Part shown: piece after piece, positions 1-6,628 of the stretch
How the letters are laid out: each line of letters opens with the position of its first letter
Position numbering within the stretch: position 1 is the first letter of the stretch
Origin: CAYPQL01 sp964412905
GTDB taxonomy: Bacteria; Patescibacteriota; Minisyncoccia; JAHIHE01; JAGLIN01
Assembly: GCA_964412905.1 (NCBI GenBank)
Contig: CAYPQL010000028.1
Location: 1-20,270 of the forward strand
DNA: 20,270 nt
Direction: 5' to 3'
The notes under the pieces: model-generated
Databases searched by the model: none
Seen by the model: the letters and a program-made list of their open reading frames with translations, nothing else
Told to the model about the DNA's origin: nothing
Made by a program: the position numbers and the translations under genes

Positions 1-65
1 TTAAAAATTTCTATTTTATTTTACCACAGTGTTCGGATTCAGAGTAGAATCTAGGAGAAAAATTT

Positions 66-137
66 ATGGCATATAATCAAAAATTTGAAACAGAAATATA
101 TTTGGGTCGTCAAATCCCCTTATCATTAAGGGGTTGA
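66..137 (+). CDS. Possible 23-codon leader peptide
   Basis: A short frame starts at ATG 66 with an AGGAG-like Shine-Dalgarno at about 52-56 and ends at TGA 135-137. Its last codons (Ile-Pro-Leu-Ser-Leu-Arg-Gly) lie inside the hairpin at 116-133. It resembles no protein I know. Its interest is its position: translation up to the stop would cover the segment that can pair with the left arm of the downstream terminator. It could equally be chance, since a frame of this length is common in AT-rich DNA. Confidence 0.3.
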   Translation: MAYNQKFETEIYLGRQIPLSLRG

Positions 138-226
138 TTTAGTGTATCTAAATTAAAAATTTAAGAACCTTTCTTATGCAACCCCTTAGCGATAAGGGCG
201 TTTTTTGTTTATAAGAAAGGTTTTTT
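116..226 (+). promoter_or_regulatory. Attenuator-like set of competing hairpins
   Basis: Three mutually exclusive pairings are visible. The first is 116-122 with 127-133 (cccctta/taagggg, loop tcat). The second is 127-136 with 179-188, ten perfect base pairs (taaggggttg/caacccctta). The third is 183-188 with 193-198 (ccctta/taaggg), followed by a T run at 201-206. An outer 12-bp helix, 166-177 with 211-222, encloses the terminator hairpin and has its own T run. This 1:2, 2:3, 3:4 order is that of a classical transcription attenuator. No upstream gene is in view, so termination of a gene left of the window is the alternative. Confidence 0.4.
183..206 (+). terminator. Rho-independent terminator hairpin
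   Basis: A 6-bp stem (ccctta/taaggg) with loop gcga is followed by cg and six T. It lies inside the larger 12-bp helix 166-177/211-222, which also ends in a T run. Either could terminate transcription on the plus strand. Confidence 0.6.
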
Positions 227-303
227 AATTTGTCTTAAATTATTTTAAGGCATATATGGGTCTTGCACTTTGAAAATTGGATAATAAATCACAAAAACAT
301 AAA

Positions 304-363
304 CTTTGAAACAGGCAGTTTGGGCATTAATAAATCTTAACGCCTGAATTACCTGTTTCAAAG
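304..363 (+). other. Structured 5' leader upstream of the methyltransferase
   Basis: A 12-bp perfect inverted repeat (ctttgaaacagg at 304-315, cctgtttcaaag at 352-363) encloses a second weaker hairpin (gggcattaa with ttaacgcct, one mismatch and one G-U pair). It ends about 34 nt before the Shine-Dalgarno of the gene at 413. I could not match it to a known riboswitch class. It may be a regulatory leader or a simple palindromic repeat. Confidence 0.4.
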
Positions 364-412
364 AGTTAGAAGAAATTCCGACAAATTTGATTTAACAGGA
401 GGAGGAAAAGAA

Positions 413-1255
413 ATGACAAATAATGAGTATTGGTCGGGTTCGAGTATGGTTTTCTGTTGTCTTATTGACGAAAAAAGAACTTTAGCTTTTCGAAATACGA
501 TCAAAAAAATAGTAAAAAAGGGAGACATAGTTGTCGACTTAGGAACGGGAAGCGGTATTTTGGCCATGTTTGCCGCTGACGCAGGAGCCGAAAAAGTCTA
601 CGCGATTGAGGCAGATAATAATTTACACAAAACATTAGAAACGAATTTTCAGATGAACGATTATAAAAAAATTATACATCTGATTAAAGGCGATGTTAGA
701 AAGATCAATTTGCCGGAAAAAGTTGATGTGGTCATTTGCGAAATGGTGGAGACCGGTTTAATTGATGAACTCCAAGTTCTTGCGATGAATCACATTCTAA
801 AATTCGTTAAAAATTCCACAAAAATTATTCCCTCTGCTATGCGCAATTATGTAGATTTGGTTTTTAGCGATAACTCTTTCTATGGTCATAAGCTGAATGT
901 AGTGAGGCACGAACATGCTGCATATAATAAAAATTCGAGATTAAAACCTTTCTCTGAAAAAGTTCTTTACTGTGAGGTTAATTTTTGCAAATTGAATGAT
1001 TTGCAAATTGACAAGAAAATTCCGATAACTATAAATAAAAGCGGTGTTATAAACGGAATAAGGATTACCAATCAGACACTTTTTCCCGACGGCTCGCAAT
1101 TCGGCGATTCGTCGACATATTGCGTCCCATTAGTTTTACCGACCAAAGAAACGATAGTTAAAAAAGGAAATGAATTCTTGCTAGAACTTTCATGCAAATT
1201 TGGCGGAGGACTTAAAAACCTGAAGTATGAATTACGATGGATGGACAAAAAATAA
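413..1255 (+). CDS. PRMT-like class I SAM-dependent methyltransferase
   Basis: This 280-aa cytoplasmic protein has the Rossmann methyltransferase core and C-terminal beta-barrel layout of protein arginine methyltransferases. Motif I (VVDLGTGSG) is at residues 40-48 and the ribose-binding acidic residue is Glu66 (YAIEAD). The segment CEMVETGLIDE around 109-119 keeps the two glutamates nine residues apart (Glu110, Glu119), as in the PRMT 'double-E' loop that binds the guanidinium group. The C-terminal half (about 150-280) has the barrel-like pattern, but I do not see a clear THW loop. The start has a very strong Shine-Dalgarno (AGGAGGAGG at 397-405), unlike most genes here. The next gene follows after 20 nt. 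The family assignment is solid; the substrate is unknown. It could methylate something other than arginine, as bacterial homologues are poorly characterised. Confidence 0.8.
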   Translation: MTNNEYWSGSSMVFCCLIDEKRTLAFRNTIKKIVKKGDIVVDLGTGSGILAMFAADAGAEKVYAIEADNNLHKTLETNFQMNDYKKIIHLIKGDVRKINLPEKVDVVICEMVETGLIDELQVLAMNHILKFVKNSTKIIPSAMRNYVDLVFSDNSFYGHKLNVVRHEHAAYNKNSRLKPFSEKVLYCEVNFCKLNDLQIDKKIPITINKSGVINGIRITNQTLFPDGSQFGDSSTYCVPLVLPTKETIVKKGNEFLLELSCKFGGGLKNLKYELRWMDKK

Positions 1256-1275
1256 AATTAAAGGAGGAAATAAAG

Positions 1276-1440
1276 ATGAATGAAAACAAAATTAGAAAGA
1301 TATTGACTATAATCACGCTGATAATAATAGGAGTGATTATTATGCTGTATCAGGGACCCGGTATTGTAGCAGTAATCATACCGCTCGGAATAGCTTGGGT
1401 GGTCTGCACGATTATTATAATTTGGATCTGGCGTGTTTAA
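1276..1440 (+). CDS. Small two-helix membrane protein
   Basis: I start this 54-aa protein at ATG 1276, because AAGGAGG at 1261-1267 sits at ideal spacing. An in-frame ATG at 1237 would overlap the methyltransferase and has no ribosome site. After a charged N-terminus (MNENKIRK) come two hydrophobic stretches, about residues 9-24 and 29-51, separated by QGPG, so two membrane helices in a hairpin are predicted. It ends WIWRV. It is the second gene of a two-gene unit with the methyltransferase and is followed by a terminator at 1506. I do not recognise a family. A role linked to the methyltransferase is only inferred from the shared unit. Confidence 0.6.
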   Translation: MNENKIRKILTIITLIIIGVIIMLYQGPGIVAVIIPLGIAWVVCTIIIIWIWRV

Positions 1441-1505
1441 CTCGTTGTATACGAGTGGCTTGATCTTAAAAAAATAATATCTATGCAAAAAAATAACAAC
1501 ATTTT

Positions 1506-1539
1506 TACCCGCAAGCAAAGCTCGCGGGTAATTTTTTTT
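1506..1539 (+). terminator. Rho-independent terminator after the methyltransferase unit
   Basis: The stem tacccgc/gcgggta, extended by agc/gct across one A-C mismatch, has loop aaa and is followed by eight T (1532-1539). It closes the 413-1440 transcription unit. Confidence 0.85.
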
Positions 1540-1684
1540 GGGCAGAGCGGCGAGTTTTGGGTTGGATTAAGAAACAAACGAATTGACGAGAACTAGGGCT
1601 AATTGGCAAATATTTTTAATTTCAACAAAAAACCGCATAACGATGCAATAATGCGTAAGAAAATTTGCATATTATAACTATATA

Positions 1685-1713
1685 TTGACAAAATAAGCAA
1701 AGCGGACTATGCT
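1685..1713 (+). promoter_or_regulatory. Sigma-70-type promoter for the DUF4143 ATPase
   Basis: TTGACA at 1685-1690 and TATGCT at 1708-1713 are separated by 17 bp, giving a start site near 1720, about 34 nt before ATG 1754. The rest of the 1540-1684 gap shows no gene or RNA that I can support. Confidence 0.55.
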
Positions 1714-1753
1714 TAAATCATACATTTAACTATAGTGTAATAACATTAAAATT

Positions 1754-3157
1754 ATGATTTCAAGGCAAGATTTAGAGTTGAAAAATGAGTGGTGGGTTAA
1801 TAATCAATACAAAATAGAAGAAGCAAAATGGCCCAGGAGAGATTTGTTTTCTTTGTTGAAAGACAATATCGATCATTCCCTGATGCTAAATATCGTCGGT
1901 TTGAGGCGGGTGGGAAAAAGCACGATGCTGAAACAGCTTATCGCCGAGTTTTTGGAGCGGAAGATAAAGCCGCAGAATATTTTCTATTTTCTGTTTGATT
2001 ACGCCAGCCAAATAAAAAAAGCGGAATTTCTTGACGAAGTTCTGTCTTTTTATTTTAGGGAAATTTTAAACAAGCCCGGCTTGCAGCTTGACGAACGCGC
2101 TTATATTCTTCTTGACGAAGTGCAATATATAGAAGACTGGCAGGCGGTTTTGAAAAAATATTACGATCTGTCAAATAAAAAAATTAAGTTTATCGTCACC
2201 GGATCGCAAAGCGTATTATTGAAAGGAAAATATAAAGAAAGCTTGGCGGGCAGAATTTTTGATTATTATCTGCCCCCGCTTTCTTTTCCGGAATTTTTAA
2301 GAATTAACAAAGAGGATATTAAAACTTTTGAAAAATTTGACTTGTTTGAATTGCCGAACATTTTTACGGCGTTAAGCGGATATAATACTTATTACGGCAA
2401 AAAGATTGCCGATTTGAGCCGGGAATATCTTATCGCCGGACAATTTCCAGAGAGCCGGCAGTTTTCATCCGTTGAACGGAAGCATGAATATGTCGCGGAT
2501 GCGGTGCTGGGAAAAGTGCTTCAGGACTGCATTAATATTTTTAAGATAGACAAAACCGACGAGTTTAAATTATTCGCTTATCAGCTGATAAATAATATCG
2601 GTTCTATTTTTGAATTGAAAAATATCGGACGCGAGATAGCCGTTTCCCAAATGACGCTTGATAAATATATGGAATATTTGCGCGACAGTTATGTTGTTGA
2701 GATTCTGTATAAATATCACAAAAGCCCGATTAAAAAAGGCCGGATTATGAAAAAGCTTTATACGCCATGCGTTAATTTTAATTCCGCCTTGAATCGCTAT
2801 AAAGAAAATCACATTGATGAAATTCCGCAAGCATTCGGCAAAATAATCGAAAATGTAATCTATAATGTTTTGGCGCGCAAGTATAAAGGCGGCGAGTTGA
2901 TGGATAGTTTAAGTTTTTGGCGGCAAGGAGAAAAAGAAATTGATTTTATCGCTATAAAAAATAAAAAACAATTAGCGATAGAAGTTAAATTTTCCAATAA
3001 GATAAATTTCAAAGATTTAAATACGATAACTAATTACATTGGCAAAAAGAAGCTGGAATACGGAGTAGTAGTTACGCGAAACGAGATAGATAAGAAAATT
3101 ATAAACGGACGAATAGTTTATTTTATTCCTTATTATTTGGTTTTGTTGACAGAGTAA
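1754..3157 (+). CDS. AAA+ ATPase with DUF4143 C-terminal domain
   Basis: A 467-aa protein of the widespread 'ATP-binding protein, DUF4143' family. Walker A (GLRRVGKST) is at residues 49-57. Walker B (YILLDEVQ) is near 120. A sensor-1-like VTGSQS is followed by the family hallmark in which an AGR motif precedes YYLPPLSFPEFL. A winged-helix-like middle region follows. The C-terminus (WRQGEKEIDFIA...LAIEVKF, about 393-415) has the E/D-x-E-x-K spacing of a PD-(D/E)xK nuclease-like fold. The start ATG 1754 has no Shine-Dalgarno, but a good promoter lies upstream. The molecular role of this family is not established. A second member lies at 14785, not closely similar in sequence. The gene appears intact and stands alone. 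Confidence 0.85.
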   Translation: MISRQDLELKNEWWVNNQYKIEEAKWPRRDLFSLLKDNIDHSLMLNIVGLRRVGKSTMLKQLIAEFLERKIKPQNIFYFLFDYASQIKKAEFLDEVLSFYFREILNKPGLQLDERAYILLDEVQYIEDWQAVLKKYYDLSNKKIKFIVTGSQSVLLKGKYKESLAGRIFDYYLPPLSFPEFLRINKEDIKTFEKFDLFELPNIFTALSGYNTYYGKKIADLSREYLIAGQFPESRQFSSVERKHEYVADAVLGKVLQDCINIFKIDKTDEFKLFAYQLINNIGSIFELKNIGREIAVSQMTLDKYMEYLRDSYVVEILYKYHKSPIKKGRIMKKLYTPCVNFNSALNRYKENHIDEIPQAFGKIIENVIYNVLARKYKGGELMDSLSFWRQGEKEIDFIAIKNKKQLAIEVKFSNKINFKDLNTITNYIGKKKLEYGVVVTRNEIDKKIINGRIVYFIPYYLVLLTE

Positions 3158-3227
3158 GATTTAAAAAGGAGATTTTTTGGAGGTTTTGGAGTGGTATGAC
3201 AGGAAGTTTAATAATTAAAATAAATTT

Positions 3228-3569
3228 ATGAAAATCATCCATAAAAATCAAACAAAAATATTCAAAAACAGCGAATCGTGTACGGCGATTGATTATTGGA
3301 CTGGGGATAAAGATATTAATGGCGCAGTGCTTGAAGTTAATGGCAGGTATCCGGATAAAAATAGGGTGGTAAATTTAGAGTGCAAAGAAATGGCTTTTAT
3401 TATTAAAGGCTCGGGCAAAATAGTGATTGAAGGCAAAAGCATAAAACTTAATGAAGGGGATTTAGTTTTAATAGATAAAGGGGAGAAATATTTTTTGGAA
3501 GGAAATTTAACGATGTTCGGTTCTTGCGTTCCGGCGTGGTATCATGAACAGCATAAGGAAGTTGAATAA
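3228..3569 (+). CDS. Small single-domain cupin protein
   Basis: A 113-aa protein with a cupin-2 type beta-barrel. Residues about 45-90 read as the conserved core: MAFIIKGSGKIVIEGKS, then LNEGDLVLIDKGEKY. The metal-binding histidines of the classic motif 1 are largely absent (the first strand has CKEMAF), so it may bind a sugar or other ligand without a metal, or be non-enzymatic. ATG 3228 follows 'aaataaattt', the SD-less pattern of the housekeeping genes here. It follows the ATPase after 70 nt and precedes a decayed gene, so its context gives no functional hint. Cupin fold is likely; function unknown. Confidence 0.7.
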   Translation: MKIIHKNQTKIFKNSESCTAIDYWTGDKDINGAVLEVNGRYPDKNRVVNLECKEMAFIIKGSGKIVIEGKSIKLNEGDLVLIDKGEKYFLEGNLTMFGSCVPAWYHEQHKEVE

Positions 3570-3607
3570 ATTGAAAAGTATAAAAAATAATACTTTAAAA
3601 TAAATTT

Positions 3608-3874
3608 ATGGCAAAACTAAACGATGTCGTAAAATTTTTAGATCAATATTTGGAGACGGAGAAATTTGAGGATGGGTCGTGGAATGGGTTGCAGGTTGAG
3701 GGAAAATCGGAGATTAAGAAAACTTTTTGCGGTGGATGCGAGCGTTGATAGTTTCAAAGAGGCGATTAAAAATGGCGCGGATTTGGTTGTGGTTCATCAT
3801 GGACTTTTTGGAAAAACGCGAATCCGTCTTTTACTAATTTTAACAAAAAGAGAATTAATTTATTGCGGAAATAA
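3608..3874 (+). pseudogene. Truncated, frame-disrupted Nif3/DUF34 family gene
   Basis: The frame from ATG 3608 begins like Nif3 family proteins (DQYL...WNGLQVEG), then hits a stop. The expected continuation (LFAVDAS, then NGADLVVVHHGLFG) lies in another frame, explained by one extra A in the run at 3719-3722. A missing A in the run at 3812-3816 then restores the original frame, giving NPSFTNFNKKRINLL before TAA 3872-3874. The HHG metal-binding motif is present. Even with both indels corrected, only about 89 codons exist against roughly 250 or more in intact members, so the C-terminal domain is missing. The two single-A changes could be sequencing errors, but the truncation would remain. Confidence 0.75.
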
Positions 3875-3975
3875 AGGATAATGGCGATGCAGGTTGTGCT
3901 TGGTTTATTGAAGGTGAGGATAAAAAGAAAATTGAGCAGTTAATTTCAGCGTTGTTGCAGCTTATATTATTGACT
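3875..3975 (+). other. Residual coding-like DNA between Nif3 relic and pgk
   Basis: A frame continuous with pgk reads DNGDAGCAWFIEGEDKKKI and then EQLISALLQ before the pgk start. It looks like former coding sequence, perhaps more of the Nif3 relic after an internal deletion, but I cannot assign it. There is no ATG in this stretch in the pgk frame. Confidence 0.35.
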
Positions 3976-5154
3976 ATGAAATCCATAAAATATATCCAAA
4001 ATCTCAAAAACAAAAAAGTCCTTCTTCGGGTTGATTTTAATGTGCCGGTGGGGGGCGACGGGGTTGTGGACAGCAAAGAGGATTGGAGGATAAAAGCGGC
4101 GCTGCCGACGATAGAATATTTATTGAAACGGGGAGCGAAAATTATTTTAATAAGCCATCTTGGAAGGCCGGGACAGTATAAAGTATCAAGCATAAAGTAT
4201 CAAGCATGCAGTTTAAGGCCGGTGGCGAATAGGCTGGGGGAGCTGTTGAATTGTAAAATTAAATTTGTTGATGATTGTATTGGTGGCATTGTAAAAAAAG
4301 CGGCGGAAGAAATGATGTCCGGTGAGATTATATTATTGGAAAATTTGAGATTTTATAAAGAGGAAAGAGAAAACAATGAAGAGTTTGCGAAAGAGCTGGC
4401 AAGTTTGGCTGATATTTATATAAATGACGCTTTTTCGGATTGCCATCGCGCGCATGCTTCCGTTTCGGCCATTACGAAATTTTTGCCGTCTTACGCGGGA
4501 TTGCTTTTGGAAAAAGAAGTAAAGATTTTGTCTGAAGCCATGAAAGATCCCAAAAGACCCGCAACCGTTATCATAGGCGGAGCGAAGGCGGAAACAAAAG
4601 TGCCTGTCATAGAGCATTTGATGGACAAGTTTGATTATATTTTAGTTGGAGGCGTGGTGGCGAATGTAATATTAAAAGCGAAAGGAATTGATACCGGCAA
4701 ATCTTTATCGGTAGATAATATAAATTTAGCGGAAGTCCGGAAGATTGATCTGAATAGCAAGAAATTATATATTCCGGTTGATGTTGTTGTTTGCAATGAT
4801 AAGAAAAAGATTATTTCTTTATCGTCCATAGGGAAAATCGGAGACGATAAAATACTTGATATTGCAACCAAAACCGCTAATTTGTATTCAAGAATAATTT
4901 CCAATTCTAAAACCGTGCTTTGGAACGGGCCTATGGGAATGTTTGAAAAGGAAAGTTTCGCTTTCGGAACAAAAGAAATCGCCAGAGCTGTCACAGAGTC
5001 AAAATGTTATTCCATAATTGGCGGAGGGGATACGATAGCGGCGGTTGATAAGTTCGGCTATTTGGATAAAATAGATTATGTTTGCGCCGGCGGAGGAGCG
5101 ATGCTTGAATTTTTATCGGGAAATGAATTGCCGGGAATCAAGGCTTTGGGATAA
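3976..5154 (+). CDS. pgk: Phosphoglycerate kinase
   Basis: A 392-aa, full-length cytoplasmic enzyme interconverting 1,3-bisphosphoglycerate plus ADP and 3-phosphoglycerate plus ATP. The signature LRVDFNVPV is near residue 20. Substrate-binding segments SHLGRP and LENLRFYKEE, then NDAFSDCHRAHAS, follow in order. GGAKAETK, the phosphate-binding VLWNGPMGMFE and the GGGDT loop are all present. I place the start at ATG 3976 (MKSIKYIQNL), because the upstream TTG extension only adds relic sequence and the family normally starts here. No Shine-Dalgarno is visible. A duplicated 14-bp unit (4178-4205) encodes YKVSSIKYQACS just after SHLGRP, in a region that varies in length. No promoter was clear in the upstream relic. 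The 3' end is followed at once by the next gene's promoter. Confidence 0.97.
   Translation: MKSIKYIQNLKNKKVLLRVDFNVPVGGDGVVDSKEDWRIKAALPTIEYLLKRGAKIILISHLGRPGQYKVSSIKYQACSLRPVANRLGELLNCKIKFVDDCIGGIVKKAAEEMMSGEIILLENLRFYKEERENNEEFAKELASLADIYINDAFSDCHRAHASVSAITKFLPSYAGLLLEKEVKILSEAMKDPKRPATVIIGGAKAETKVPVIEHLMDKFDYILVGGVVANVILKAKGIDTGKSLSVDNINLAEVRKIDLNSKKLYIPVDVVVCNDKKKIISLSSIGKIGDDKILDIATKTANLYSRIISNSKTVLWNGPMGMFEKESFAFGTKEIARAVTESKCYSIIGGGDTIAAVDKFGYLDKIDYVCAGGGAMLEFLSGNELPGIKALG
4178..4205 (+). repeat. In-frame 14-bp tandem duplication in pgk
   Basis: The unit ataaagtatcaagc occurs twice head to tail (4178-4191, 4192-4205). Because 14 is not a multiple of three, the two copies are read in different frames, yet the gene stays open. 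It belongs with the 7/14-bp repeats found elsewhere in the window. Confidence 0.85.
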
Positions 5155-5177
5155 AAATGTATTTATTTGATAGTTTG

Positions 5178-5186
5178 TGTTATAAT
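5178..5186 (+). promoter_or_regulatory. Extended -10 promoter (TGTTATAAT)
   Basis: TG-T-TATAAT forms an extended -10 element with a start site near 5193, about 29 nt before ATG 5222. No good -35 is at the right distance. Confidence 0.5.
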
Positions 5187-5221
5187 AATAAAGTTCAATT
5201 TATTATTTTTAAACTAAGCCT

Positions 5222-5758
5222 ATGAAACAAAAAAACGAAGCAAAAAAACAAAAAAAAACAATGGTGCGGAAAAACGCTAATATCTATTTTGAAATAGTAT
5301 TGGCCATAATTATCATTCCGCTTTTTTCATTTCTCGTTCTATCCGTTCTTGGCAAAAACAGCCCTGATCTTATAAAGAATATTTTGCCATGCAGGTCGGA
5401 CATAAAAGTTTTTACCGAGAAAATTTCTTATTCCGCGGGGGAGAAGATTGAGCTTTTTATAAAAAATGATTCAGAAAAATCAATATATTTTGAGCCGTGC
5501 CAATATCTGAATAAATTTGAAAAAATGGCGGATGGAAAATGGACGGAATATTCCAGTTATAACGGCGTGAAAATTTATGACGAGTTTGGATTTAATAAGG
5601 GAAAAAATTTTGCGAGCTGTAAGATACAACTGCCGGAAAACGGGGCGGGGACATACAGATCCGTTGTTCAAATTTATTATGAATGCGAAAAGCCGGGAGA
5701 GGATGCGTGCAAGAACTCGGATATTTTCTATTCAAATAAATTTGAAGTGAATTTGTAA
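5222..5758 (+). CDS. Anchored extracytoplasmic protein, Ig-like domain
   Basis: A 178-aa protein with a very basic N-terminus (KQKNEAKKQKK), one membrane helix at about residues 22-45, and an outside domain of about 130 residues. The domain contains alternating beta-strand patterns such as FTEKISYSAGEKIELFIKN and a final YRSVVQIYYEC. This resembles the immunoglobulin-like/BsuPI type domains of Gram-positive and CPR surface proteins. Five cysteines in the outside part (at CRS, EPCQ, ASCK, YEC, DACK) may form disulfides. Its stop TAA 5756-5758 is embedded in a heptanucleotide repeat. It has its own extended -10 promoter. Function is not recognisable. Confidence 0.65.
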   Translation: MKQKNEAKKQKKTMVRKNANIYFEIVLAIIIIPLFSFLVLSVLGKNSPDLIKNILPCRSDIKVFTEKISYSAGEKIELFIKNDSEKSIYFEPCQYLNKFEKMADGKWTEYSSYNGVKIYDEFGFNKGKNFASCKIQLPENGAGTYRSVVQIYYECEKPGEDACKNSDIFYSNKFEVNL

Positions 5759-5782
5759 TTTGTAATTTGTAATTTGTAATTT
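5755..5782 (+). repeat. Heptanucleotide tandem repeat (gtaattt x4)
   Basis: Four perfect copies of gtaattt overlap the stop codon of the preceding gene. The complement, aaattac, is the unit repeated five times inside enolase (7039-7073). Confidence 0.9.
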
Positions 5783-5810
5783 GGGGATTTATTGCGTAAA
5801 AAATAAAAAG

Positions 5811-5846
5811 GTAGTGTGATTTTGACGATCGTCAGAATCGCGCTAT
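5811..5846 (+). repeat. 36-bp imperfect palindrome, copy 1
   Basis: A near-perfect palindrome centred on tgacgatcgtca. It matches the reverse complement of the palindrome at 6482-6517 with three differences. It lies about 60 bp before the pseudopilin start. Confidence 0.85.
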
Positions 5847-5906
5847 AAAATATTTACTTATAATTTTGGTTAGCTTGCTATTTCATAATTTTTAAGCGCA
5901 ACCAAT

Positions 5907-6362
5907 ATGAAAAAAGACTATTTTCAAAAAGGCTTTACCCTCATTGAACTTCTCGTCGTCATCTCCATCATCGGAGTTTTGGCGAGTATTGTTTTGGTGT
6001 CGCTAGATGATGCGCGAATTAAAACACGAGACATAAGAAGGAAAACTGATTTGCATGCCTTGGAACTTGCTGTTCAATTATATTATGATTCTACAGGAGC
6101 ATTTCCTATTAATGCGACTACAGGCAGTGGAGATTGGCCAGCTACTTATAAGACACAAGCTTCTCCTTATATTTCCAAGCTTCCACTGGACCCCCTTGTG
6201 AATAACGGGGGACGCTATTATGGTTCATATAGAATGACATGGTCAAGCGATCCAAATTGCAATGGAAAATATGTTCTTTGGGCGTATCTTGAAAAACCTA
6301 ATTCTAAACAAACTTGCGGCTGGGGTAGTAATCATTATTTTCGAGTGTTAGGTAATTTTTAG
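5907..6362 (+). CDS. Type IV pilin-like / type II pseudopilin
   Basis: A 151-aa protein with a textbook type III (prepilin) signal: a short charged leader MKKDYFQKG, then FTLIELLVVISIIGVLASIV. Cleavage is expected after Gly9 with methylation of Phe, and Glu at mature position 5 is present. The hydrophobic helix (residues 10-30) is followed by an amphipathic helix and a globular domain with KLPLDP and a cysteine pair (C109 region and C127 region), typical of GspG-like pseudopilins. It is exported and assembled by a type IV pilus or competence-type system, whose other parts (ATPase, platform, peptidase) are not in the window. No Shine-Dalgarno is visible at ATG 5907. It is flanked by inverted copies of one palindrome. 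Confidence 0.88.
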   Translation: MKKDYFQKGFTLIELLVVISIIGVLASIVLVSLDDARIKTRDIRRKTDLHALELAVQLYYDSTGAFPINATTGSGDWPATYKTQASPYISKLPLDPLVNNGGRYYGSYRMTWSSDPNCNGKYVLWAYLEKPNSKQTCGWGSNHYFRVLGNF

Positions 6363-6479
6363 TTATTCCCTATGTTGGTTCAGTATCTCCGACCCGAATC
6401 AAGCATTTCCTTAAAACTGAAATTATACAAAAACAGAAATAGAGAGTTTGAGTCAGAGACATTGAATTAATAATAAGAA

Positions 6480-6519
6480 ATGTAGCGCGATTCTGACGAT
6501 CGTCAAAATCGCGCTACAT
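6480..6519 (+). repeat. 40-bp palindrome, copy 2
   Basis: A palindrome with a single mismatched pair (C6493 with A6506), centred on tgacgatcgtca and ending in tgtagcgcga/tcgcgctaca. It is in opposite orientation to copy 1 at 5811-5846. It may also act as a strong hairpin terminator-like structure between the pilin gene and enolase. Confidence 0.88.
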
Positions 6520-6545
6520 AAAGAAGGAATTTTAATATGTTATGG

Positions 6546-6598
6546 TTCGACAAGCTCGCCATGACATTCAAATAATGTGTTCTCCTGAGCTTGTCGAA
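6546..6598 (+). repeat. Inverted repeat with 12-bp arms (ttcgacaagctc)
   Basis: Perfect arms ttcgacaagctc (6546-6557) and gagcttgtcgaa (6587-6598) enclose 29 bp. This looks like a dispersed intergenic repeat. The rest of 6363-6628 shows no gene. Confidence 0.8.
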
Positions 6599-6628
6599 GG
6601 GCGGTTTAATTCATTCTTAATCTAATCT

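Noticed and set aside
3196..3231. An 11-codon frame (MTGSLIIKINL) ending in an ATGA overlap with the cupin start
   Set aside because: A GGAGG lies upstream, but its spacing to this ATG is long, and very short frames are common in AT-rich DNA. Kept only as a possible coupling leader.
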